Below, piece after piece: positions 1 to 7,696 of a stretch of DNA of 59,798 nt. The number at the start of each line of letters is the position of its first letter. The stretch's first letter is position 1. A program made the position numbers and the translations under genes. The DNA is from an uncultured Bacilli bacterium (lineage in GTDB: Bacteria > Bacillota_I > Bacilli_A > RF39 > UBA660), in contig CATKZK010000005.1 in the NCBI GenBank assembly GCA_949841325.1, positions 1 through 59,798 on the forward strand. The letters are read 5' to 3'. The notes below the pieces were generated by a model, which saw only the letters and a program-made list of their open reading frames with translations, was not told where the DNA came from and did no database searches.

Positions 1-62
1 ACTTACCTACAATAAGATAAGTCTCTTTTTACAATATAGTCGACATAACTATTTGGTTATAT

Positions 63-686
63 TTATTGCTCTTTTTCTTCATATTTACACATTTTTTTAA
101 AAGGACAATTCTCACATAAAGGTTTTCTTGCTGTACAAAAGTGTCTTCCAAAAAGTAATAGCTGATGATGAAGTTTTAAAAAACTTTCTCCTTCAAAATA
201 AGCACATAGTTTATTTTCTACTTCAACAACATCATCAGATACTAACGCTAAACCAAGACGTTTTGCTACTCTTTCAACATGCGTATCAACAGCAAAGGCT
301 TGTTCATTAAAGAGATTTGAAAGGATTACATTGGCTGTTTTCCTTCCTACACCAGGTAAGTTTTCTAAAAACTCACGATTATTTGGAACACTTCCATTAC
401 ACTCTGTGACTAGTCGCTTTGCTATTTCAATCATAAAGCCACTCTTTTTGTTCATATTTCCACAAGGCCTTATAATATCAATAATATCTTCTTTGTTTGC
501 ATGGGCTAAAGTAAAAATGTCATACTTGGAAAAAAGGATAGGAGTTACTTGATTAACTCGTTCGTCTGTGCATTGAGCTGAAAGCATAACAGCAATTAAT
601 AATTCATAATCTTTTGTATAATGAAGGGAACATTTTGGATCAGGAATTAAAGTGTCTAATATATTTAAAACGTCTTCCCTATTCAT
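63..686 (-). CDS. nth: Endonuclease III (DNA glycosylase/AP lyase)
   Basis: Base-excision repair enzyme that removes oxidised pyrimidines and nicks the abasic site. The 207-residue protein has the helix-hairpin-helix segment LPGVGRKTANV (about 110-120) with catalytic Lys116 and the catalytic Asp134 in VDTHVERV. The C-terminal 4Fe-4S cluster is complete, C184-x6-C191-x2-C194-x5-C200. Length is normal for the family. Its start overlaps the end of the dnaD-like gene by 8 bases; dnaD-nth adjacency is typical of Firmicutes, so the two are probably co-transcribed from the cca side. All identity evidence is from motifs seen directly. Confidence 0.97.
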   Translation of the reverse strand: MNREDVLNILDTLIPDPKCSLHYTKDYELLIAVMLSAQCTDERVNQVTPILFSKYDIFTLAHANKEDIIDIIRPCGNMNKKSGFMIEIAKRLVTECNGSVPNNREFLENLPGVGRKTANVILSNLFNEQAFAVDTHVERVAKRLGLALVSDDVVEVENKLCAYFEGESFLKLHHQLLLFGRHFCTARKPLCENCPFKKMCKYEEKEQ

Positions 687-1317
687 TTTCTAACCAATTA
701 TAATCAAAAAGATCTGCTGAAGCAGAAGATTCTGACTCTTTCTTATATCCACGCACAATATCATGTTTGCTTTTGTATCCCTTTTCTTGCCATGTAAGCA
801 ATATCTTACTGATATAACGAAGACTCTTAGCATTATTTAATGTAGCTTCTCTCAAAGCTTCTTCAATTAACTCCTCATTCATTCCTTGTCTCAACCAATC
901 ATCAATAATTTCATATTCCATAGGTGATAAACCTCTTCCAAATTCACTTTCAAATATTTCAAACAAATTGCTCTTTTTTTCCTTTTTATGCTCTTTTGCA
1001 AGTTCACTCGAAACATGTTTAATCACATTATCACAACTGATAATTTCGCTTCTCGTTCCATCTTTTGCTTTGATAACATTCATGCTAATTAAATTAATCC
1101 CAACAAGTCTTGTAAACGCCTCCATTATTTCTTCTTCACTTAAATAAACACTGGAAGAGATATTTTCAATATTTAAAGTAGGTTCCTCTTGATTCATAAA
1201 ATAAATCAAAAGAATCATTTCATTTAAAGAGAGTCTTAATTCTACAGCGACTTTTAAAAGATAATTTTTTACAATAAAATCTTTCCCTTTAAGGGTCTTA
1301 AATACCACATCATTCAT
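679..1317 (-). CDS. dnaD: DnaD-like primosomal/replication initiation protein
   Basis: Likely helps remodel DNA and load the replicative helicase during initiation or restart. The N-terminal ~100 residues resemble the DnaD winged-helix region. Residues about 135-185 match the DnaB_2 fold, with a YxxIxxW-type segment (MEYEIIDDWL) followed by a helix ending in YISKILLTWQEKG. At 212 residues it is close to Bacillus DnaD. A good ribosome site (GGAGGG) sits in the end of cca, which it overlaps by 8 bases; nth follows with another overlap. The acidic, poorly conserved tail is normal. Synteny with nth supports DnaD rather than a phage relative. Confidence 0.88.
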   Translation of the reverse strand: MNDVVFKTLKGKDFIVKNYLLKVAVELRLSLNEMILLIYFMNQEEPTLNIENISSSVYLSEEEIMEAFTRLVGINLISMNVIKAKDGTRSEIISCDNVIKHVSSELAKEHKKEKKSNLFEIFESEFGRGLSPMEYEIIDDWLRQGMNEELIEEALREATLNNAKSLRYISKILLTWQEKGYKSKHDIVRGYKKESESSASADLFDYNWLENE

Positions 1318-2413
1318 GCTCTTCCCTCCAGTTTACTAAAATATAATCTTTAATTTCTTCATAATCATTATGTAAACGGTTTTCTAAAATGGACAATTCA
1401 ACATCATATAAAATCTTTTTTATTTTTTCACTGGGTTCTATCTTTAAAAGTTTCATAATATCATCCCCATTTATTACAATATCTTTTGCAGAATAAATAG
1501 GCATATTCTTATAGACTTCACTGACATCACTATGAGAGATATTTAAAATATCAGCAGCTATAATAGAAAGATAAAGTCCATACTCATATAAAACCATACT
1601 ATCAATAATGCCATAATGAAGAATCTTTTTTATACTCGCGATTTCTTCCTTTTCCTCTTTCGTAAATGGATATTTTTCACTATAGTTAATCTGAGCCCAA
1701 ATGCCAAGAGGATGACAAGATACATTTAGTTCTTTAGGTATTTCGATTTCAAGAACATCTTCTAATTTGTATTCTTGAATATAAGAAAGTGCTTTATCTG
1801 GTGTTGATCCTGCAAAAATAGCATTTAATTCTTCTTTTTTACGTGTAAAGCTTAGTGACACTAACAATTGTTTATTTTGTATAATAAATTGAGTTAATTT
1901 GGGATCTAAAGAAAAATTTAAGGAAGAGGCAAAACGAATAGCACGCAGAATTCGAAGAGGATCTTCAATCATTTTCTCAAAAACATCTCCAATGACACAA
2001 ATTGTTCTCTCCTCTAAATCTTTTTTCCCTCCTAAAAAATCATGAATATTACCATCTTTATCCATATAAAGAGCATTAATTGTAAAATCTCTTCTCAATA
2101 AGTCCTCTTCTACAGTTTCTGTAAATTCAAGTTCAGTAGGTCTTCTATTTTCATATTTTTTTTCCACACGAAAAGTTGTAATATCATAATTATAAAGAGA
2201 GTCTTTCATGCTAACTGTGCCATAAGATTCTTCCCCTTTTAAGTCAAATATACGTTTAACTTCTGCAGAGGATGCCGATGTTGCAATATCGACATCGTAA
2301 CTTATATTCCCTAGTAAATAATCACGAACAAAGCCTCCCACAACATAAGCAGTATAACCCTCTTCTTCTAATTTTGTTAATACATTTTTAATCTTATTAT
2401 TCACAACTTTCAC
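1310..2413 (-). CDS. cca: CCA tRNA nucleotidyltransferase
   Basis: Adds or repairs the 3' CCA end of tRNAs. The nucleotidyltransferase core is clear: GGFVRD at 26-31, the DVD metal-binding motif at 40-42, RRDFTINALYMD around 108 and EDPLRILRAIRFAS around 150, which is the class II family signature. Length (367) is normal. The listed start is GTG at 2413. A second GTG at 2404 has the better-spaced AGGTGA ribosome site, so the true protein may be three residues shorter. First gene of a cca-dnaD-nth run. A -10-like TATAAT lies at 2432-2437 just downstream of the bacteriocin-operon terminator, so it probably has its own promoter. Confidence 0.95.
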   Translation of the reverse strand: MKVVNNKIKNVLTKLEEEGYTAYVVGGFVRDYLLGNISYDVDIATSASSAEVKRIFDLKGEESYGTVSMKDSLYNYDITTFRVEKKYENRRPTELEFTETVEEDLLRRDFTINALYMDKDGNIHDFLGGKKDLEERTICVIGDVFEKMIEDPLRILRAIRFASSLNFSLDPKLTQFIIQNKQLLVSLSFTRKKEELNAIFAGSTPDKALSYIQEYKLEDVLEIEIPKELNVSCHPLGIWAQINYSEKYPFTKEEKEEIASIKKILHYGIIDSMVLYEYGLYLSIIAADILNISHSDVSEVYKNMPIYSAKDIVINGDDIMKLLKIEPSEKIKKILYDVELSILENRLHNDYEEIKDYILVNWREEHE

Positions 2414-2442
2414 CTATCAAAAGTATAACATATTATAGGCAT

Positions 2443-2484
2443 AAAAAAAAGAAGTTCAATGATATTTCATTCATTGAAACTTCT
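2443..2484 (-). terminator. Rho-independent terminator of the bacteriocin operon
   Basis: On the minus strand the arms GAAGTTTCAATGA and TCATTGAACTTC pair around a short loop and are followed by a run of eight T. It lies just downstream of the second double-glycine peptide and separates that operon from cca. Confidence 0.88.
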
Positions 2485-2490
2485 TCATTC

Positions 2491-2652
2491 TTAGCATTTC
2501 TTTCGAGAAACACCATAGCGAATTGCACTTCCAAAAGCACGACCTAAATCCATCATCACACCTACTACTTTACAAACAGAATTGATAAATGAATTATTGA
2601 TTTGAAGCGCTCCGCCTATAACTTGATCTAGTTCTTCATATCTTAGCTCCAT
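2491..2652 (-). CDS. Double-glycine-leader peptide 2 (putative class IIb bacteriocin subunit)
   Basis: A 53-residue peptide. Residues 1-14 (MELRYEELDQVIGG) are a classic double-glycine leader, closely matching the leader of the preceding peptide (MEL.xEELxQxxGG). The predicted 39-residue core starts ALQINN, contains a GRAFG (GxxxG) motif and two cysteines, and ends in the basic stretch SRKKC. The ATG overlaps the stop of peptide 1 as TAATG with no separate ribosome site, so translation is probably coupled and near stoichiometric. The terminator follows directly. Two cationic GxxxG peptides with matching leaders beside a C39 exporter is the pattern of two-peptide bacteriocins; antimicrobial activity itself is inference. 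No cognate immunity gene is recognisable. Confidence 0.82.
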   Translation of the reverse strand: MELRYEELDQVIGGALQINNSFINSVCKVVGVMMDLGRAFGSAIRYGVSRKKC

Positions 2653-2792
2653 TACTTATTGCACTTGAGTGGACGAAGATACCCATCAATTGCTCCGATA
2701 AGGAAGCTAACTAATCCACCAATTGCAACAGCTAATCCAATTTTAAAACCGCCACCTACAATTTGGTTTAATTCTTCATGGTTTAGTTCCAT
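2652..2792 (-). CDS. Double-glycine-leader peptide 1 (putative class IIb bacteriocin subunit)
   Basis: A 46-residue peptide starting at the ATG at 2790-2792, chosen because AGGAG lies 7-8 bases upstream; a longer in-frame start runs into the transporter end and has no such site. The leader MELNHEELNQIVGG (1-14) ends in Gly-Gly. The 32-residue core begins GFKIG (a GxxxG motif), is strongly hydrophobic and glycine-rich (GLAVAIGG, FLIGAIDG), and ends in a short basic tail with one cysteine (LKCNK). It follows the C39 exporter by 13 bases and overlaps peptide 2 by one base. Known family logic: the exporter's peptidase cleaves after GG during export. Alternative role: a secreted signal peptide. 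Confidence 0.85.
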   Translation of the reverse strand: MELNHEELNQIVGGGFKIGLAVAIGGLVSFLIGAIDGYLRPLKCNK

Positions 2793-2805
2793 CTCAATCT
2801 CCTTT

Positions 2806-4812
2806 CTATATCTTAATGATTCGTTCAAATAAATCTTGCCCATTTTTATGAGAAATATAAAGAATAGTTTGTTCTTTATATTGAATAAACAAATTTTTTA
2901 AAATCTCTCTTTCTAAATCTTCACTCACTTCTGATAAAGTCTCGTCTAATAACAAAATATCTTTTTTCTGAAGAAGGGTTCTTGCGAGTATAATTCGTTG
3001 GCGTTCTCCACCTGATAGCTCTTCTCCCCCATTATAAAGAAACGTATCATATTGAAAAGGTCTCCGTTGTGTGATTTCTTCTATTTTACATAGAGAACAC
3101 ACCTGATCAAACTCTTTCTTTGAAACCATTCTTCCCATCAAAATGTTTTCTCTTATTGTTCCTTTAAATAAACTTTCACTTTGTGAGGCATAGCTCAAGT
3201 GTTCCCTTAAAGAAGTTTTCGATAATTTCAAAATATCTTTTTTGCCAATAGAAATAGTTCCTTTGAAATCTTCATATTCACGATTTAAAAGTCTACAAAG
3301 TGTTGACTTACCACTTCCACTTTTTCCTTGAATAAATATCTTTTCTCCTCTTTTAATCGTTTCATTTACATTTTCTAAAACGATATGTTTTTGACCATAA
3401 GAATAAAACACGTTTTGAATCAAAATATCACCATTTTGAAAAGTTTCGCCTTCCTTTTTCTCTTCTTCCAAATCATAAAATTCATTTACCTGCATAATAA
3501 TGCTTTTATAATAAATTAAACTAGGGATAAAATTTGCAAGCCCTTCAACAGAAGAAGTCAATAAAGCATTAAGGCTACTTAAAGCTAAAATAGAAGTAAA
3601 AGCGAGCTCTCCTCTTTGGTAAAGAAGAATAAGTAAAGTATAATGAACGAGTTCAAAAAATGCCAGTAGAAATCTTTTTACCGTTTTTTGTTTTGCCATA
3701 TAGACTTCACACTTTTTAGAGTCTTTCAAATAATGATGAATAAACTCGTGAAACTTCTTAAAAACAAAATGTTCTGCATTAGCATGATGAATACTCGTTA
3801 ATCCATGAGAAAAATCAATGATTTCAGCATGATAATTCGTGTCAGATGAAATAACTTCTCTAATATGTTCTCCTATATCTCGACTACTTATTCCAACATA
3901 AAGTAAATACACAGTTGCAAAAAGAAAAAAAACAATAGCCGATGCAAAGGAAATAGTAAAGACAATAAAACAAGCAAGAATCAGAATAAGCAGTTGGATA
4001 CTTCCATTGATGTAAAAATCAGTAAGTGTTCCTTCTACTTCTTCAATATCTTCCATTTTCTTGACCAATTCTCCTGAATCTTTAAGATAAATATAATTTA
4101 AGGGGAGACATAAGATATGTTTGAAAAAATCAGGTAATATGCGTTTTGATAAATTGTAATGAAGTTGACTTTTCATACATTCAGTTCGATAATCAATAAC
4201 AGTCTTCAAAAGAAGAAGAATTAAAAAAATACTCAAGATATGAATCATGTGATTACTTTGAAGTAAAATATTCATATAAAGACTAAGTAGAATGGTTATT
4301 ATAATAGAAAATAAAATAAACAATATCATGTTTAGAATTAATCTCAATTCCTTCTTTCCTGCTGTTTCAATCATTCTCTTTAATTTTTTTAAGTCTGTAT
4401 GCTCCACGACAACATTCTTTGGAAATAAAGCAATAACATTGCCCGTAAATATTCTCATAAATTCATCTATCTTTACTTTTCTTATTCCACACGCTGGATC
4501 CATGAGAGTACAAACACCTTTTTCTACTTTGTAAAGTACTAAAAAGTGAGAAAGAGATTGGTTTATTTTGACATGAGCAATAACGGGAAGTAATTCCGAT
4601 TTTATCTCGTCAATTTTAAGTCCTTTGGCTTCAAAACCATATTTTTTAGCACATTCAATTAGATTTAAAGCGCTTACTCCTGTGTGTGTTGTTGATGAAT
4701 GAAAGCGAATATTTTCTAAACTAGCATTTCCACCATAAAAACGCATAATCGATAATAAAGAACAGGCTCCACAATCACTAACTTCGTTCTGAAGCACAAT
4801 CCATTTTTTCAT
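2806..4812 (-). CDS. Bacteriocin-type ABC exporter with N-terminal C39 peptidase (PCAT)
   Basis: Single-polypeptide exporter (668 residues) predicted to cleave double-glycine leaders and export the cores. Residues 1-130 are a C39 peptidase: oxyanion Gln8, catalytic Cys14 in SDCGAC, catalytic His in LSHFLVLY and Asp in LMDPACG. Residues about 155-430 hold the transmembrane domain with several hydrophobic helices. The C-terminal ATPase has Walker A GKSGSGKST, signature LSGGERQRI and Walker B ILLLDETLSE; all are intact. It is the first gene of the operon and its two apparent substrates follow within 13 bases. No accessory membrane-fusion gene, modification enzyme or immunity gene accompanies it, so lantibiotic-type processing is not supported. 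Confidence 0.93.
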   Translation of the reverse strand: MKKWIVLQNEVSDCGACSLLSIMRFYGGNASLENIRFHSSTTHTGVSALNLIECAKKYGFEAKGLKIDEIKSELLPVIAHVKINQSLSHFLVLYKVEKGVCTLMDPACGIRKVKIDEFMRIFTGNVIALFPKNVVVEHTDLKKLKRMIETAGKKELRLILNMILFILFSIIITILLSLYMNILLQSNHMIHILSIFLILLLLKTVIDYRTECMKSQLHYNLSKRILPDFFKHILCLPLNYIYLKDSGELVKKMEDIEEVEGTLTDFYINGSIQLLILILACFIVFTISFASAIVFFLFATVYLLYVGISSRDIGEHIREVISSDTNYHAEIIDFSHGLTSIHHANAEHFVFKKFHEFIHHYLKDSKKCEVYMAKQKTVKRFLLAFFELVHYTLLILLYQRGELAFTSILALSSLNALLTSSVEGLANFIPSLIYYKSIIMQVNEFYDLEEEKKEGETFQNGDILIQNVFYSYGQKHIVLENVNETIKRGEKIFIQGKSGSGKSTLCRLLNREYEDFKGTISIGKKDILKLSKTSLREHLSYASQSESLFKGTIRENILMGRMVSKKEFDQVCSLCKIEEITQRRPFQYDTFLYNGGEELSGGERQRIILARTLLQKKDILLLDETLSEVSEDLEREILKNLFIQYKEQTILYISHKNGQDLFERIIKI

Positions 4813-4854
4813 CTATCAAATACCTCCTCTCACTTATTATGTTACCGAAAAAAA

Positions 4855-4918
4855 GTGAAATTACTTTTTTTTCATGCTATTTTTTTAAAAAATTTTTTTA
4901 GAAGAAAAAGTAATTCAC
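4855..4918. promoter_or_regulatory. Large inverted repeat between the divergent bacteriocin and sporulation units
   Basis: The arm at 4855-4873 (GTGAAATTACTTTTTTTTC) is nearly perfectly complementary to 4901-4918. The AT-only loop between them is itself self-complementary (T7-A6-T7). It covers the presumed upstream promoter region of the exporter operon and sits just ahead of the -10-like TATAAA at 4933-4938 of the rightward unit. It could be an operator for a shared regulator or a cruciform or hairpin; which one cannot be decided from sequence. Confidence 0.5.
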
Positions 4919-4971
4919 GTTTTTTATGTGTATATAAATAGTAGAGAAAGAGATTTAGAGAGGAGATTTGT

Positions 4972-5022
4972 ATGTTTCGTCTACTTCGTGCATTCGTGCA
5001 TCTTCTTTTAACTGTCATTTAG
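4972..5022 (+). CDS. Possible 16-residue hydrophobic peptide upstream of spoIIIAH
   Basis: A very short frame (MFRLLRAFVHLLLTVI) with a strong ribosome site (GAGAGGAG, seven bases before the ATG) and a TATAAA box at 4933-4938. It ends 49 bases before the spoIIIAH start. Two Arg and one His on a Leu/Val-rich helix suggest a membrane peptide or a leader peptide. The DNA carries a short direct repeat (TTCGTGCA twice). No family is recognised; the case for translation rests on the ribosome site only. Confidence 0.4.
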   Translation: MFRLLRAFVHLLLTVI

Positions 5023-5071
5023 TCATAAAACAAAAGTTATTCCATATAATGTAACAGTTATGGGAGGACAT

Positions 5072-5563
5072 ATGATAAATAAAACGAATTTATGGTTTTT
5101 AACCCTATCAAGCATTATTTTAGTTCTTGCAATCTATTATATTGCAATACCATCAAGTGAAACGAGTTTAGTTTTTTCATCAAATCCAGAAAGTGAAAAG
5201 ATCGAAACAAACATCCAAGAAAGTGAAGTTTTAACCGCAATGCGCGTAACGAAGGAAGAAGAACATTTAGAAAGCATTCAAACCCTTCAAGAAATACTAT
5301 TAAATACTTCAAAGTCTGTTGATGAAAAAAATGAAGCCTATGAACAAATTCAATATTTAAATTCGACAAAAGCATTAGAAGAAAAATTAGAAAGTACAAT
5401 TAATAACACCTTCAATGTTTCCTCTTTTGTTGAACTAAAAGACAATAAAGCAAAAATTGTAATCGTAGGAAAAAAACACTCTTACACACTAGCAAATGAT
5501 ATTATCAATGAAGCAAACAAAGAATTAAATAATGCTTACTATGTTACAGTAAAGTTTGAATAA
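5072..5563 (+). CDS. spoIIIAH: Stage III sporulation protein AH-like
   Basis: In spore formers SpoIIIAH spans the mother-cell side of the engulfment membranes and pairs with SpoIIQ to form the feeding-tube channel. The 163-residue protein has the family layout: a short basic start (INKTNLWFLT), one transmembrane helix (SSIILVLAIYYIAI), a coiled-coil linker rich in Glu (REEEHLESIQTLQEI-type segment), and a C-terminal ring-building domain ending in ITL-like strands (KAKIVIVGKKHSYTLANDIINEA). The start at 5072 follows GGAGG; an upstream in-frame ATG at 5060 lacks a ribosome site. The rest of the spoIIIA operon is not in this window, so the gene is detached from its usual cluster. Confidence 0.82.
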   Translation: MINKTNLWFLTLSSIILVLAIYYIAIPSSETSLVFSSNPESEKIETNIQESEVLTAMRVTKEEEHLESIQTLQEILLNTSKSVDEKNEAYEQIQYLNSTKALEEKLESTINNTFNVSSFVELKDNKAKIVIVGKKHSYTLANDIINEANKELNNAYYVTVKFE

Positions 5564-5626
5564 CCCACACGAAAACATATATTTAACATAAAATATAATG
5601 GTTAGATATATGAAAGTGAGGTTATC

Positions 5627-5836
5627 ATGAAAACAAATCTTTTAACTCCAAGAGAAAAAGAAATATTCAATTTATTAATTGTAGGAAAATCGACAAAAGA
5701 TGTAGCCGTTCAACTAAAAATCAGTGAGAAAACCGTTAGAAATCATATCTCTAATGTCATGCAAAAGCTTGAAGTTAAAACGCGCTATCATGCAGTCATT
5801 GAGCTCTTAAAACTTGGAGAGTTAAATTTAAAATAA
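5627..5836 (+). CDS. gerE: GerE-type LuxR-family sporulation regulator
   Basis: A free-standing LuxR helix-turn-helix of 69 residues with no receiver domain, the size and form of Bacillus GerE. The segment LTPREKEIFNLL is followed by SEKTVRNHISNVMQKL and VIELLKLGEL, which closely follow the GerE recognition-helix region. GerE is the last mother-cell regulator, adjusting sigma-K genes such as spore-coat genes. Ribosome site GTGAGG precedes the ATG. It is followed by its own terminator and then by gerM, echoing the sporulation context. A small unrelated LuxR regulator is the main alternative, but the C-terminal match and neighbours favour GerE. Confidence 0.85.
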   Translation: MKTNLLTPREKEIFNLLIVGKSTKDVAVQLKISEKTVRNHISNVMQKLEVKTRYHAVIELLKLGELNLK

Positions 5837-5859
5837 GTCACATTTTGTGACTTTTTTTA
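5834..5859 (+). terminator. Terminator after gerE
   Basis: AAGTCAC and GTGACTT form a 7-bp stem around a short loop, followed by seven T on the plus strand; the stem begins inside the gerE stop region. Confidence 0.85.
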
Positions 5860-5893
5860 ATGCTTCTATCATATATTTAGTAGGTGGTCTTAA

Positions 5894-6826
5894 ATGTTAA
5901 AAAGAAAAGCTTTTAAAAAAATATGCCTTATTATTTCCTGTCTTTTAGTCGTCGAAATTATCTTGCTTTTTCCAAAAGAAAAAGAAGTTGGTTCTCTAAA
6001 TCATACTATTGATACAGGCATTCTTTATCTATTAGATGACAATAATTATGTTTCAAGAGTTGATTATCTTTATAATGCTCAAAAAACCGAAGATCTCATT
6101 CGCGAAATGGTAGAAGCTCTTACGATAAATAATGCAAAATCTTTAAAAATTCGTTCTGGATTTAAAGCTGTATTGCCAGAAAAAACAAAACTACTCTCTC
6201 TTTCTATTGAGGGAACTTGTGTTACCTTAAATTTTTCTAAAGAACTTTTAGAAATAGACTCAAAAACCGAAGAAAAAATGCTAGAGGCATTAATCTACAG
6301 TATTACAACGATTGAAGAAATCGACTCCATCATTTTAAAAGTAGAGGGCAATCAATTAGAATATCTTCCTCATTCAAAGAAAAAACTTCCTGCCATTTTA
6401 GACCGAAGTTTTAAAATTAATAAAGAATACAATCTCAAATCTATGCAAAATATTACAGAAACGACGATTTATTATCTTGCAAAGAAAGACGATTATCTCT
6501 ATTACATTCCTGTAACAAAATACACTAATAGCAATAAAGAGAAAATCGAAATTATTATCGATGAATTAAAAAGCTCTACAACCTATAATACAAATCTTAT
6601 CAGCTATCTTAAAGAAGAAACTGAACTGATTAACTATGAACTTTTAGACAAATCCCTTCTTCTAAATTTTAATGATCAAATTTTAAATGATATTAACACC
6701 AATAATATCATTGAAGAAGTTACTTATGCGATTGATTTATCCGTAAGTGAAAACTATCAAGTCGATACAGTCTTTTATTCTGTCGACGATCAACTATTAA
6801 ATCATTCTTTCTTATTTCTTGGATGA
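5894..6826 (+). CDS. gerM: GerM-like sporulation/germination protein with two GERMN domains
   Basis: A membrane-anchored protein (310 residues) with an N-terminal transmembrane helix (ICLIISCLLVVEIILLF). Two GERMN-like repeats follow, roughly 50-165 and 195-305; each has the pattern of a predicted helix, a strand (CVTLNFSKELL; LLLNFNDQIL), a helix (EEKMLEALIYSITTI; NIIEEVTYAI) and a final strand. GerM in Bacillus is a lipoprotein needed for septal-membrane remodelling, sporulation and germination; this version lacks an obvious lipobox Cys. Ribosome site TAGGTGG. Its 3' end overlaps the convergent xerD by 25 bases. The gerE-gerM pairing strengthens both calls. Confidence 0.8.
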   Translation: MLKRKAFKKICLIISCLLVVEIILLFPKEKEVGSLNHTIDTGILYLLDDNNYVSRVDYLYNAQKTEDLIREMVEALTINNAKSLKIRSGFKAVLPEKTKLLSLSIEGTCVTLNFSKELLEIDSKTEEKMLEALIYSITTIEEIDSIILKVEGNQLEYLPHSKKKLPAILDRSFKINKEYNLKSMQNITETTIYYLAKKDDYLYYIPVTKYTNSNKEKIEIIIDELKSSTTYNTNLISYLKEETELINYELLDKSLLLNFNDQILNDINTNNIIEEVTYAIDLSVSENYQVDTVFYSVDDQLLNHSFLFLG

Positions 6827-7695
6827 GCATGTAAATAGATATCCTTAATACGATCATTGGTTAAATGCGTATAGATACTTGTTGTACTTAGATTAACATG
6901 CCCCAAAAGCTCTTGTACACTTTTCAAATCACATCCCTCATTTAAAAGCATTGTAGCAAAAGTGTGCCTGAATGTATGTGGAGTAACTTTATTCTTTAAT
7001 GTGCATTTATGTAAAATTTTGTCTAAGATATCGCGAACACCCCTGTCCGTCAAATCTCCTCCAAGATGATTGATGAATAGACGATTACTTGTTTTATTTT
7101 TTAAAAGAAGAGGTCTTGCATTCTCTATATAACGAAGCAAGGCCTTTTCGCAATATTCATTAAAATAACAAATTCGTTCTTTATTCCCTTTTCCTAAGAC
7201 CTTAATTTCTCTAGTACTAAACTGTATATCTGAAATCCTAATCGCAATGATTTCTCCAATACGAGCCCCCGTTGCAAGAAGAAGTTCTAAAAGTGCTCGA
7301 TTGCGAATGCCAAGTGGTGTTTCATCACAAGTTTCAACAAGCATTTCAAATTCCGAATATTTCATATAATTAGGCAACTTTTTTTCATTCTTTGGTCCAT
7401 TAACCAATGAAAAAGGATTCGCCTTTATGACATTTTCTCTTAATAAATAGTTATAAAAACTCCGCAAAGAAGATAAATGGCGATTAATGCTAGTACTTTT
7501 TAATTTTTCTTTTTCCTTTAAATATTTCACATATACCATAATCTCTTTATACGTTATTTTTTTAAAAGAGAGATGATTTTCATAGAGGTAATTAGAAAAA
7601 TCTTCAACATCGAACAAATAATTCTGTTCTGTATAATCAGAATAATTTCTTTCTGTCCGAAGATACTGCAAAAAGCGATTAACATACTCTTCCAT
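6802..7695 (-). CDS. xerD: Tyrosine recombinase XerC/XerD type
   Basis: Chromosome-dimer resolution recombinase. The 297-residue protein has the N-terminal SAM-like core-binding domain (1-95) and a full catalytic set: Arg145 (GARIGE), Lys169 (LGKGNKER), His240 and Arg243 (HTFRH), His266 (LLGHVNL) and nucleophile Tyr275 (SIYTHL). Size and continuous match fit the housekeeping Xer protein rather than a phage integrase, and no attachment sites or phage genes are nearby. It starts two bases after the stop of the upstream unknown gene, so the two are co-transcribed. XerC versus XerD cannot be settled from the sequence alone. Confidence 0.93.
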   Translation of the reverse strand: MEEYVNRFLQYLRTERNYSDYTEQNYLFDVEDFSNYLYENHLSFKKITYKEIMVYVKYLKEKEKLKSTSINRHLSSLRSFYNYLLRENVIKANPFSLVNGPKNEKKLPNYMKYSEFEMLVETCDETPLGIRNRALLELLLATGARIGEIIAIRISDIQFSTREIKVLGKGNKERICYFNEYCEKALLRYIENARPLLLKNKTSNRLFINHLGGDLTDRGVRDILDKILHKCTLKNKVTPHTFRHTFATMLLNEGCDLKSVQELLGHVNLSTTSIYTHLTNDRIKDIYLHAHPRNKKE

Positions 7696-7696
7696 A

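Noticed and set aside
2806..4812. Lantibiotic or sactipeptide system.
   Set aside because: No lanthionine synthetase, radical-SAM or other modification gene is near the exporter, and the cores are poor in Ser, Thr and Cys.
6802..7695. The tyrosine recombinase could mark an integrated element.
   Set aside because: Housekeeping Xer size and motifs, no attachment-site repeats and no phage or plasmid genes nearby.
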